Below, one piece after another: positions 11,165 to 21,342 of a stretch of DNA of 64,000 nucleotides (positions within the stretch are counted from its first letter, which is position 1; each line of letters opens with the position of its first letter). The position numbers and the translations under genes were made by a program. Source of the stretch: Dryas octopetala (lineage: Eukaryota; Streptophyta; Magnoliopsida; Rosales; Rosaceae); NCBI GenBank assembly GCA_963921425.1, contig OY992838.1:124001-188000 (forward strand), given 5' to 3'. The notes below the pieces were generated by a model. It searched no databases, was not told where the DNA came from, and saw only the letters and a program-made list of their open reading frames with translations.

Positions 11165-11392
11165 TTTTTTTTTTTTTTAATACTTTTAGGTTCTTATTAA
11201 ACTTTTTTAATTTTTCTCCTCAGGGGCATTCAAATGCATCCTTAATGGGGTCCTTCAGCAGCATGACACGGTGTGCATAAGCTTGTAGAAACGAGCATAT
11301 CCTAAGTGGCCGGACCATCGCTTCCCAGTTCTTGATGCTTGATAAGATAGTGTTTGGACGTCAACACTCTTATCTTATAGTGATTTGTTTCA

Positions 11393-11420
11393 ACCTTTCT
11401 CGGCCTTTTGGCTAAGATCA
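11393..11420 (+). ncRNA. U2 snRNA 5'-end fragment (not a gene)
   Basis: The segment running from ACCTTTCTCGGCC to GCTAAGATCA is, from memory, identical to nucleotides 3-30 of U2 snRNA. Homology stops there: the branch-point-pairing region and the rest are absent, and no plant snRNA promoter (USE) is visible upstream. It is therefore a truncated copy, 50 bp past the TSR1 pseudogene stop. Confidence 0.75.
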
Positions 11421-11515
11421 GATTTGTTTCATGAACAGAAGAAATCCATGATGGGAATGAAGCTTTGGTTCATATTATTATTCCAATTTCAATTTTGCTG
11501 GTAGGATAGGAACAT

Positions 11516-11518
<3 letters not shown>

Positions 11519-11586
<68 letters not shown>
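11519..11586 (+). repeat. (AG)n microsatellite
   Basis: An uninterrupted AG tract of about 34 units. Confidence 0.98.
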
Positions 11587-11588
<2 letters not shown>

Positions 11589-12101
11589 TGACCATGAGTT
11601 TTGCTTTTGTTTATAGCTGCATGTATCTTTTGTAGCTCGGGTATTGAATATCTTTTTGATTTATTCAGTAGCATTTTTGTCAATCATGATTGGCATGTAA
11701 ACTGGCCTCTGGTATCCCAACATATAAGGGAGATTTTTCTTTTTTGTCAACTCAATTTGGGCACATCTTCAAGAACGTACCATTGCAATTTGCAGGGATG
11801 AACACGTACGCGAGTAACGCGACTTAATATTAATTAATTATTTCAATTTCAATACAACCGTCCCGGACTGCATTTGGGCTCTTGTTGATGGGCTTATTTT
11901 ACAAGTTACAAGTAAAGCAGAAAGCCGAAAGAAAAACAGAAAGCCAAAAGTAAAACAGAAACAACAGGGAACCAATTGAAGGCTCACGCCTAGACCCAGA
12001 ACAAGAAGCTCGATCAGCCCACAACAGACAACGTACAGATTAAAACCCTAATTTACACCATAGTGAATTGGTGATTTTGGTTTTTAAGTGATGATGATGG
12101 A
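11587..12101. other. Intergenic, no gene seen
   Basis: This segment lies between the TSR1 pseudogene end and the BAHD stop codon. The right part is presumably BAHD 3' UTR. It has an imperfect repeat of AAGCCGAAAG/AAGCCAAAAG near 11920-11950. Confidence 0.5.
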
Positions 12102-13547
12102 TCATAAATGAGATGGTTGCAGAGGACTAGGATTGAGAGAAGCGAAAGCAAGCAAGTCCTGATCGCGTTCTAAAAAAGCCATTTCATCTTGACCTAAAGA
12201 AATCCAAGCTTCAAATCCATTGCCCCCGCCTGTATCCATTAAACGGACGACGTTGACGAAAAAGGGCTCGTGGTAGATCTCATGAACAGGAATGACCCAC
12301 TTAGGCTTTCCCCAACCAAAATCGGCATCATACACACCAGAATAGGCAATGCTGGTATACCCAATAAAATCCATCTCGGATGAGATAGCCTCGCCCATCT
12401 CTTGGAAAACATTAACAATATTGGCCACCCCTCCTTGCCCTTGTAGCTTTCCCACCAGCTCCCCATTGAATTTTGTAGTTGCTTCCCTCATCTTGCTCAC
12501 CAACCTTGACAACTCCAACTCCTCCTCCTCATCTCCGACTCCGTGATGATCAGCTCTAGTCCACAGTGCCGCTGCCAAACAAACGAAATTTCCAATACAA
12601 TTTTCTGTTAAGGGTGGCGCCGCTCTTCGACGCAAATTGACTGCATGGGTTATCAAACTTGGTCGACTAGTACTAGTGGCCTTGGCGGTCTTATTCCAAG
12701 CAGCCATAGCGCATTTCCAGATGAATGCTGAAATCGCCTCCACGCGACTTGGATTTTGCATACTTGAGCTGCTGGCTCTCTCTTTAAGCTTGGCTACAGC
12801 TGAGGCATCGAATACAAATCTGGTTGTCACGCACCTTCCTTTCTTGGCAAAGCGCCTGTACAAAGCCCTCATGCTTGCTTCTTTTGGGTGTGCGCCATAT
12901 GCATTCGGCGGAAACATTGTTGGACCAGCATCAAAATTAGGCATTATTAATTCACCATCATCACCATCCTTGCGGAGTTTACATGTGGCAGCCCAAGCTT
13001 TAAGAAAGGTGCTGATGGCAATTCCATCCACTATCATGTGAGAAACTAAGGCACCAATCACAAAACCGCCGCACCCAAAGTTTGTCAACTGTATCATAAC
13101 CACCTCAGCTCCTGTCCCATATTCAAGGGAACTGGCAACAGGGGGTACAAATTTTGGGATTATTGACAAATCAGGATGCTCCAGAAATTCTGAAAGATTA
13201 GAGTTGACTTTTGCCTCTATGAAATATGCACCCTCGTCGTTACAATCAATGCAAACATTGTCTTTAATTCTTCCAGCAAGCGGGTAAAACCGACTTAACG
13301 TTTCTGACAGAGATTGTTTCAGAGTTTGTGATCTTTGGGATGATGACAATGATCGTATCACACTCACTGGATATAACAAGATCATGGGAACATAGACGGG
13401 AGGCATCAAGTGGTCCAAGAAGGAAAACTTGTGAGTCTTTAAGTGTGGAGGTGTTTGGGAAGAGGGCTTGATGTACTCTTTCGACACTATTTCGACATCC
13501 ATACTCATCATCACCCTTGAGCTTTCCATCCGAGCTACCTTCAACAA
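12102..13547 (-). CDS. BAHD acyltransferase (vinorine-synthase-like clade)
   Basis: Intronless ORF of 481 residues. BAHD enzymes transfer acyl groups from CoA thioesters to alcohols or amines of specialised metabolites in the cytosol. The two family signatures are present: HXXXD as HMIVD (His170, Asp174, the catalytic base region) and DFGWG (409-413). The start LSRFYPLAGR and the block NCIGNFVCLAAALW are also typical. The N-terminal VEIVSKEYIKPSSQTPPHLK is the usual opening of clade III members such as vinorine synthase and related alkaloid acetyltransferases, which start two or three residues before VEI. Translation probably begins at one of the Met codons at residues 7, 13, 14 or 16 rather than residue 1, giving about 466-475 residues against the family's usual 420-460. 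The substrate cannot be told from sequence. It appears intact. Confidence 0.9.
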   Translation of the reverse strand: MLKVARMESSRVMMSMDVEIVSKEYIKPSSQTPPHLKTHKFSFLDHLMPPVYVPMILLYPVSVIRSLSSSQRSQTLKQSLSETLSRFYPLAGRIKDNVCIDCNDEGAYFIEAKVNSNLSEFLEHPDLSIIPKFVPPVASSLEYGTGAEVVMIQLTNFGCGGFVIGALVSHMIVDGIAISTFLKAWAATCKLRKDGDDGELIMPNFDAGPTMFPPNAYGAHPKEASMRALYRRFAKKGRCVTTRFVFDASAVAKLKERASSSSMQNPSRVEAISAFIWKCAMAAWNKTAKATSTSRPSLITHAVNLRRRAAPPLTENCIGNFVCLAAALWTRADHHGVGDEEEELELSRLVSKMREATTKFNGELVGKLQGQGGVANIVNVFQEMGEAISSEMDFIGYTSIAYSGVYDADFGWGKPKWVIPVHEIYHEPFFVNVVRLMDTGGGNGFEAWISLGQDEMAFLERDQDLLAFASLNPSPLQPSHL

Positions 13548-13574
13548 TTAATATATATCAATTAAGATTTCTTG

Positions 13575-14815
13575 AGAGTGCCTAGCTTGATCATCTTCCT
13601 TTTACTTACTACATTATATATCTAGCTACTTTCTCATCTTCTTTCTTTAATTATTGGATCCCCCATTATTTTCAAATAAATATTTGACCTTATCAAAGTC
13701 AATAAATGGATAATCAGCCAATGTATAATATATAAAGAGGAAATTACAGATTTAGTCCAGTTATTTTATACCTAGTTCAATTTTGGTCCACAATCTTTTT
13801 TAAGTTCTGTTTTGGTCCACTAAATGTTTCAATTGTTCAGTAAAGGTCCATATTTGTTTTCTCAAATTTGGCATGCTTTTTATCCTATCAAATCTCACCC
13901 AAATTCAGCGAACATATACTTGTTTTAAAGCTATGTATTTCTTCTTTACAACCATATAAAAATCATTCAAATTGGAATTCTAAAACTCAAGATAATTGAC
14001 CCCAAAGTAGGGTACCCGAAACTGTCAATTTTTCAAACTTCACCCAATCTCAATTCTTTTAGATTATAATACTCCAAATTTGTTTTTATGCCTAAGAAAT
14101 GATGAAATATAACTTATAGTTCAATTATAATTGAAGAAAACACAACCCAAAGGATTTAAAGTCACAAATCTAGACCTTTACTGAACAAATGAAACAATTA
14201 GTGGACCAAAACAGAACTTAAAAAAGATTATGGACCAAAATTGAACTAGGTATAAAATAAGTGGACCAAATCTGTAATTTCCTCAATATATAAATCTCCA
14301 ATACAACTGTAATATATATATATGTAATATGATATGATTCATATGGATCACATGATATATATATATATATATATTTCTTGAGAGTTCCTTGATCATCTTC
14401 CTTTTACGTACTACATTATCTATCTAGCTACTTTCTCATCTTCTTTCTTTAATTATCGGATCCCCCATCATTTTCAAATAAATAATTGACCTTATCAAAG
14501 TCAATAATTTGTTTAATCAGCCAATGTATAATATATAAATCTCCAATAACGTAGTGTTAGCGCAACTGTAAAATGATATGATTCATATGGATCACATGAT
14601 ATATATATATATATACTACATTATATATCTAGCCACGTACTTTCTCATCTTCTTTCTTTAATTATTGGATCCCCCATCATTTTTAAATAAATTATTGACT
14701 TTGATATTTATTTAATCAGCCAATGTATAATATATACATCTCCAATAACGTAGTGTTAACGCAACTGTAATATGATATGATTCATATGAATCACATGATA
14801 TATATATATTTATAT
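13575..14815 (+). repeat. Three tandem copies of a roughly 210-bp AT-rich unit
   Basis: Each unit runs from CTACATTATATATCTAGC through CATCTTCTTTCTTTAATTAT, GGATCCCCCAT and CAGCCAATGTATAATATATA to ATGATATGATTCATATG and an (AT)n tail. Copy 1 is about 13605-14370 (split by the MITE), copy 2 about 14400-14612, copy 3 about 14618-14815. The array lies just upstream of the BAHD gene start. Confidence 0.88.
13737..14284. mobile_element. MULE-type MITE with perfect 10-bp target duplication
   Basis: The termini GAGGAAATTACAGATTTAG and the complement of CAAATCTGTAATTTCCTC are inverted repeats that extend inward for about 110 bp (TTTGGTCCAC and similar). The duplication AATATATAAA occurs at 13727-13736 and 14285-14294. 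The empty site is preserved in the next tandem copy (around 14528-14540), where AATATATAAA occurs once. The element has no coding capacity. Confidence 0.93.
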
Positions 14816-15554
14816 AAATTCTTCAAATTTCACTTTTAGTGCTTTTAATTTGGGTTAAGTTTTATTTTAATTTTTATAGTTTCAATTGTTATGATTCTAG
14901 TCATGTATTTTACAAATTGTTGCGATTTAATAACATATTAGTATTTACGTTCATTATGTTTTTTGTCATGCACTTTATAAATCTTGTGATTTTTATCATA
15001 TACTTTACAAACGATTAACAATTCAATAAGAATAATGTTATTCTTACAATTATACAAAGAACAATGTTATACTTATTGAAGCTTTTTCGTTGGGTCATAA
15101 TATGTATTTATGACAATGAAGGGTCTAACTTCAAGTGTTATTTTTAATTTTAAAACTAGAGGTATTGACTAAAAAATACTACAGGAAAAGTCAAACAAAA
15201 AAGAGTGGCAAAGTTAAACAAAAAAACTACAAACTTAAAAAATGAACAAATATTACATAGACAGTCCTCTTAGGCAGCTGTAACAATTATATATATATAG
15301 TGTTCATTCACATAACACCTACCTACATAAAATAAAATTATGTATAGTAATGTAATATTACAATGTGATATAAACAATTTATGTGTTACAATATGATTGA
15401 GTGGATGATATGTAGTTGTTGGGATAGCCAAGTTGAATGGGCTGTAGAATTTGTTTCTTTGTACCCTAGTTCAATATGTCATTATTTTGAATAAATATGA
15501 ATAAATATTATTAATATTATATTCTACAAATATAAATCCGTTGTCTACCCATTT

Positions 15555-15685
15555 TATAACATATGAATTGATTGCACATTTGCACCATATATCTCAATGT
15601 AATAATTATACATAATAATTATAACATATGAATTGATTGCACATTTGCACCATATATCTCAATGTAATAATTATACATAATAATT
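15555..15685 (+). repeat. 65-bp direct tandem duplication
   Basis: Two near-perfect copies from ATAACATATGAATTGATTGC to ATACATAATAATT. Confidence 0.9.
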
Positions 15686-15832
15686 TTTGACACCTGCATA
15701 CAGTCATACATACTCTGTAATTACGTTATCAATGACGTCGACATGTCAAAACAATTGTAAAGTAACAGCATTGCGGCGGGTAGTCTAGGGTGAACAATAG
15801 ATAATTGAATAAGAAAGAAGTCTAATTGCGAA

Positions 15833-16017
15833 ACTTGCATTGGTGAGAAAATGACAATTAGATCAAGTCAAAACCTATGAATATGGAGTTCCGTACTTGC
15901 GTTGGTGAGAAAATGACAATTAGATCAAGTCAAAACCTATGAATATGGAGTTCCGTACTTGCATTGAGAAAATGACAATTAGATCAGGTCAAAACCTATG
16001 AATATGGAGTTCCGTAT
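15833..16017 (+). repeat. 62-bp unit repeated three times
   Basis: The unit CTTGCATTGGTGAGAAAATG…GAGTTCCGTA occurs three times. The last copy lacks three bases and has one A-to-G change. The copies are directly adjacent, so this is a minisatellite. Confidence 0.92.
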
Positions 16018-16968
16018 ATTATCAAGACATTTCTGGTAGATCCGATGAGATATAGATTAATTATGACCAAAGTTCATAGCTTGAGTTCTCAATGACTTTA
16101 TCTTTGAAGAAGAAATGGAAGCTGAATCACAAATAGTACAGCCTTTTAAAGATTGTAAAGAAAACCTTGCTGTTGTCCTTATGAATTTAAGATGGTGCCC
16201 ATGGCAAGGGATAGCACTTAATATTCTGTCAATTTCCTCTATATAATTCTTAGCTCGGTGGGGGCAGCGCCATGCCCTTATAGTTATTGGTTTCATTTTG
16301 TTAATTTGTAAGTTATTGCTTGTAGCCTTGTATATTTAAAAAGTGAAATCATGCGGTAAACAAGATTAACTGGGCCTATGAGGCATGCTTTCGTTTTCGG
16401 CAATGGAAAAAAGCATTGATGGACATTATTCTTATGTTTTTATTCTCTCTTACTGCTATTTTTTGTTTGTCATTCTGGTTTTGTTAGCTAGGGTTCTAAC
16501 TAGTAATACACGTGCCGAATAATCCACTGATGATAAGCATAGCAAAAAAAATGGCCTCTTTTCTCTTGTTCTTTTTGTCCCTGAACTGGGAAACCTGACC
16601 TATCTTTACCTGAAACAAACTTTTCTTCTTTTTTAAAATCGGTTAGAAGACCCTGACAACTATATTTCTAATCTGATGGCCAATGGTACAGCAGATTTAG
16701 AAGCACAGATAAGACAAGGAATTAATCAGTAAATTTTGAAACGATAAAAAGGGTCTAACTGTGGCTGCCAAACAAAAGCTTAGTCCCTCTACATGTTGGG
16801 CATCTGTCTTCCCGACTTCCCACCTCCGTTCATGTGTCTATTTTACCCTCAGCTACTCCAGATTAGAAAGGCATGCATACTGATACTAGTAGCTCCACTA
16901 TGACGACCATCAGCATACTTGAGCCCTCTCCCATGAACTTGCAGTATTTGCAATTCCACGCAGGGTGG

Positions 16969-19900
16969 TTAAACATTTTCTCCCGGAGGCAATTCTGCGA
17001 GCTTTGGAGGACTCCCAAGTACTCGTTCCATATCAAAACGGACTTCAATGTTGCGAATGCTGTATCCAACCACCATCAGCCAATACAGCAGCTTGGCAAG
17101 TTCCGGTGCACTTGTCTCCGTTACACGTGTCTGTAGCAACACAAAGACACCAGAGTTCAACAATTATTCAAGAGAATTTTGGTAAGAACAAGTCACGTTG
17201 CCATCACTAAATTTAAGAATAATTTCAGATATGGGGCTCCAATTCATAAAATGACTTTGCTCCAGAATGCAGATAAAACAGTCACTCTAGTTTTCAGGAT
17301 ATTCCCCTTCAACAGTCCAACCCCACCGCCCCCACAGCAACTCTATTAGGTAAAAATATATAGATTAAGTAATGTAACCCTTCGTTCTGGGACTGCCTCA
17401 ATAGATAACCCAACTTTTTTATGTTTACCATTATTTAATACAGATTATGATTTATGGAATCTTTTAAAGATACTTCATTACAGGAAGGATCCACTGAAAC
17501 TTATAAATCAGAGGCTAAATACAGCTCAATGCAAAGGCAAACCTTTATTTGACCGGGATCTGAAACAGCCAAAAGCCGCTTGATGAATGTATTCATTGCA
17601 ACCACAACATCGTCTCCAGCACTACTTGTCAACTCCTACAAATTTGAAGACATTTAATCAGAGGCCAAAAAGAGATTTATGGCCCCTTATAATTAAATAT
17701 TTATATAGAAGCAATAATATTGGCTGATTCATGATGAACAAGTATGAGGTTTTTCTTTTTCTTTTTTTAAATGTAAAATAATAAAAAAATTCACATATTT
17801 TAGCTGCCATATCCTGGGAATGATGACCCAGCTGACTAGTAGGATCTTCCCAACCAAAAACTTTACCTCAAACATTAGTAATAGACTAATAGTAATAATA
17901 ATAGTTGGTCTTTTGATTCCAGAATGGATATCTAGCAGAAACCTCAACCGCCAGCCATGCACCAAGTATTTAGCCAACAAAAATGTATTTCGGATGAGCA
18001 AAAGGGAAGTTCTTCACCTGTAAATTTTGGGGCTCAAGAGACTTGAGATATTCCAACAATTCATTTTGTCCACTGACAGATTTCCTACCAACTTGATGAT
18101 TCAGTTCCTCAATCTCTGCTTCAAGTAACTCAATGTACTTCTTAGCATCTATTCTCTCAGGGCCAGAAACATTATTCCACCTAATAACTTCACCTGACAC
18201 ATTCTTCTGCATACCAGGTGCATAATCTAGTGCATCCTGTAATAGTCACAGAATCAAGTTAATGCACCATCTAAAGATTTTATAAAGGAGCCTCTCAAAG
18301 AATAATATGGAATGATTAAAAAAAAGCTTATGAATGACTACAAAATATGTGCCAGAAGTACCTCAATGAGTGAGTGAACAACATAACTAAACTAAACAAA
18401 TTTTGTTGTTTACAGAATAACCAATTTTCTACAATGAAGCAGCCTTGATTAAAATCAGTAGCTAAAAGTGCACATATTTGAATATTACATGCCCATCAAC
18501 AATCACTGGAATGTCACAAGCCCTGCATATTACTTAGGATACAGGTGTGCAGGAGTTTGCACATTAGTAATATGGGGGTCAGATCATTGACTATGATATC
18601 ATGGCCTACTATCAATGCCATCAGAAAAATACAATAAGGATTAAGACAAAGCCTCCTCAAAGCACACAGGTTGGAGGGTAATGTCTAAGACTGTTGTCAC
18701 CATAAGGTTTTTCTTCAGAAAGTGGTGATATAGCAAATAATTTCCTCAATGACAAACAGATAACTACGTTCATATATAGAAATTGAAAAAGGAAAAAAAA
18801 AAAAAAGATACCTTTTTATCTTGCGCATCAGGAAGGGCAACTGGCTCTAAACCTTGCTGCAGTTCCAACCTGTACTGTGCATTCTGAAACATATATCCAG
18901 TCATCATGATGCTGTACATGAGTTGTGCAAGATTTTCAGCTACCTGAAATGGAAGTCAGCAAATCCCACTGAATATAAAGTTTTAAATGCAAAAATTATG
19001 AAAACATGCACGCAAAATTTGCTTCAGTTGGCCACCCATATAGGGAACCCATCAGATCATATCAACTCACGCTGCTATGGCTATGAAAAGAAAGATTAAT
19101 AGTTATATACTTACGGTGGTGACTGTCACTGCAAAAAATTGTGGGGGTAGTGTTCCAATCATGTTTGTCACTGTTTGGCGCATTGCATCAACCACCTACA
19201 CGAGTAACCGTGAAAAATGTTTTCATTTCTGCAGAGAAGGCATGGAAATAGAAATAGATAGCCTCTATCCTTTCATCAACATTAAAATCGTATGCATTTG
19301 TACCAAAGACATATAAATTACCTGCTGGGGTGCTCTTTTTACAAACAGCTCCATGAATTCTGGCTGCACATTTTTGACATACTCCAGGAGAATTTCTCTC
19401 CTGCTCTTTGGCTGTTGAATCCAAGAAAGCAGCTAAGAAATTTAATCAACCATATGAGCTAGCAAGGGCAATCATATATTTGTTTCAAATAGACATTGCC
19501 AAAAAGAAAGCAGACACCTTGAATCAAAGCCTAAATTTGATGGCCTTGGGCTTCATGATTAAGCAGTGAATGAAACCCATTAACCATAACGAAGTCGTAT
19601 TGTTACTATCTAAGGATACCATCATCCATATCATTTGTTTCATGACATAGAAACAAAATAAGATTTTTTGTTTTGGATAAACAATGGCCCTCCTCTCCCA
19701 TGACGCATAATGATAGTGGCTAGTAAATAGCAACTAGAATAACAATGACCAATGTTGCACCAACAAAATAAAATTAATAGAGCCATAGACAATAGACATT
19801 ATAATAGAGGGAGAGAGAGGCATCAAAACGCCACCAATTGTGAATTGTGGGAGAGAAAAGAGTACCAGAGTGCCGTTGGGAGGCTTCGAATCACTAGAGG

Positions 19901-20135
19901 TATTGGGACTATCGCTCTTTGAAGACTCGTAAGCGTGAAGTCTCAAAGAAAACCTGTTTTCTTTATTTTTCGTCTTTACTGGGAAGCTGACCGAAGAAGA
20001 ACACGAACCAGCGCAACAATGCAAAGGGGAAGAAGAAGAAGACGAAGAGGACGAAGAAAATTTTGGTACAATAAAAAAGGGTTTCACCGCCAAGGAATAC
20101 ATCTCACTCAGCTGCCTCGCCTCCACAGAATCCAA
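16969..20135 (-). CDS. DUF760 seed-maturation-like plastid protein, 7 exons
   Basis: Exons on the minus strand: 20135-19866, 19411-19322, 19195-19115, 18943-18812, 18236-18018, 17635-17543, 17130-16969. All junctions are GT–AG and in phase, giving 348 residues. The N-terminus (residues 1-85) is Ser-rich, poor in acidic residues at first, and looks like a chloroplast transit peptide, with a run of ten Ser. The conserved body has two DUF760-like segments: SRREILLEYVKNVQPEFMELF with TLPPQFFAVTVTTVAENLAQL in the first half, and LLEYLKSLEPQNLQELTSSA to LAKLLYWLMVVGYSIRNIEV in the second, linked by a coiled-coil stretch (KKYIELLEAEIEELNHQV). DUF760 proteins are largely uncharacterised and predicted plastidial. 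I recall Arabidopsis homologues annotated as seed maturation-like, but the exact orthologue is uncertain. It appears intact. Confidence 0.9.
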
Positions 20136-21136
20136 TCCAATCCAATAAACTTGGAAATCTTAATACTTACTTTGGCGGACACCCTTATTTCCTAAAATCT
20201 TTCCTATACTGTTGCCATTAACCAGAAACAACGACAACCCACAAAAACAGAAACAAAAAACACACAAGGAGAGTGTAGGGATGAGGGTTTGCACGTGTGC
20301 ATAAAATGTTAAATGTGTGTAGACTATGGTCCATGGAAAGCACCATGCGGCTGCGGTATTGGATAATGCATTGAGAGATGTCCGTATTGAGTTATTGACT
20401 ATTGATCGGATTCTGATGGTTGTGAACGTGTGGTGTGATATCCTTCATCGCTTTGGTTATGTGGTTTTGGGCCACCGTCCATCAAGAATTGAATAGGGTC
20501 ATTTTCAATCATAACCATTGATTCATTGCGTGTCCCAATTCAAGTTGTACATGCTTAAATGCTCAATTGGGTGTGGTACCAAATTACAACACATAAGTAA
20601 TAAGTTGTAGATGTTGTGGTGGCCAATTCATGGGCCATTAGGCATTTGGTAAGCATTTGGAAGGGTCCATGTTGAATGATAATCTTGAAGATGTTTAAAA
20701 ATTGGGGCCATGAACTGAGCTTTGAAGAAAGACACAAGGAACCTCCCATCTCTGTTTTTGTTGTTTTGAAGGAAAAAAAAGTTGATGAAATTGAAATGGA
20801 TGAAGCACGTGCAGAAAAGAGTGATATTTGATTAATTAGGAAAGACACGAGAGCAGAGTGGCTGCCAGGCTGCCAGGCTGCCAGGCCACGCCTTCCGAAC
20901 CCCAACTGGATGGAAGAAACCAGTGGGCGGGGTCGAAAGGCCAGAAACAAAAGTAGCTCTTCTTGGCACTGACTGACTGACTGACTGACTGACTGGCTTG
21001 ACCACCCAATTTCATGTTGGAATCACTTGGTAACTTGGTAACTTGGTAGCAGCAGCAGCAGCACTTTATACCTCATTCATATTCATAGCTCTCTTCTCTA
21101 TCTCTTTTCTTTCTTTGCTCTCTCCAATCCAATCCA
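20136..21136. other. Bidirectional promoter region, DUF760 / O-fucosyltransferase
   Basis: About 1 kb between two divergent genes, so it should carry both promoters. I see a (GACT)n run at about 20969-20993, a triple GCTGCCAG near 20860-20885 and pyrimidine-rich leader sequence before 21137. No ORF here looks real. Confidence 0.5.
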
Positions 21137-21298
21137 ATGGCTTTTCAGCGCCGCCGCTCCCACCACTCCTACCACCGCTTTCGCTTTCTTATTCCCCTCA
21201 TTTCCGCAATCTTCTTAGTGCTTTTCATCCTCTTCGCTATTCTCTCCTTTCTTGCTCCTCCCATCCCTCTCCATCAACCACCTCACCAACACTCTCAG

Positions 21299-21342
<44 letters not shown>

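Larger units (their letters stand above)
1028..11342 (+). pseudogene. TSR1: TSR1-like pre-rRNA-processing GTPase, decayed and internally deleted
   Basis: Exon-like blocks match the family from end to end: 1028-1112 (starts MGGSRVQLNKPHKS), 1195-1271 (KGARAARIQRNKM), 6012-about 6090 (REQKRAALLKEKRASSGS), 6359-6463 (LDIPARKRFAKYRGL), 6549-6808, 6892-6978, 8117-8350, 9089-9165, 9291-about 9368 and 11224-11342 (YPKWPDHRFPVLDA). TSR1 is a Bms1-related factor needed for 40S maturation. The middle third, roughly 300 residues of GTPase-like and acidic sequence, is missing between about 6090 and 6359. Lesions: an extra base near 6382-6385 ahead of LDIPA; a missing G at the 9089 splice junction; a missing base near 9140 that shifts the VRYMF region; a 22-bp tandem duplication at about 9330-9370; and TAG at 11286-11288. 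Splice sites flanking the other blocks are intact, so decay looks fairly recent. Copia, hAT and fold-back elements sit in introns. Confidence 0.88.
13548..16968. other. AT-rich intergenic region with tandem repeats and a MITE
   Basis: Between the BAHD start and the DUF760 stop I see no gene. The region holds a three-copy repeat (13575-14815) interrupted by a MITE, a 65-bp duplication (15555-15685) and a 62-bp triplication (15833-16017). The rest is low-complexity AT sequence. The part from about 16500 on is probably the 3' flank of DUF760. Confidence 0.6.

Noticed and set aside
11393..11420. Functional U2 snRNA gene
   Set aside because: Only the first 30 or so nucleotides match; the rest of U2 and the promoter elements are absent.
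12637..13041. 134-residue plus-strand ORF
   Set aside because: Antisense shadow of the BAHD gene, without signatures of its own.
15833..16017. CRISPR-like spaced repeats
   Set aside because: The copies are directly adjacent with no unique spacers, and the DNA is from a plant nucleus.
16057..16296. 79-residue minus-strand ORF
   Set aside because: It looks somewhat protein-like (HRAKNYIEEIDRILSAIP) but I recognise no family and see no promoter or splice partner.
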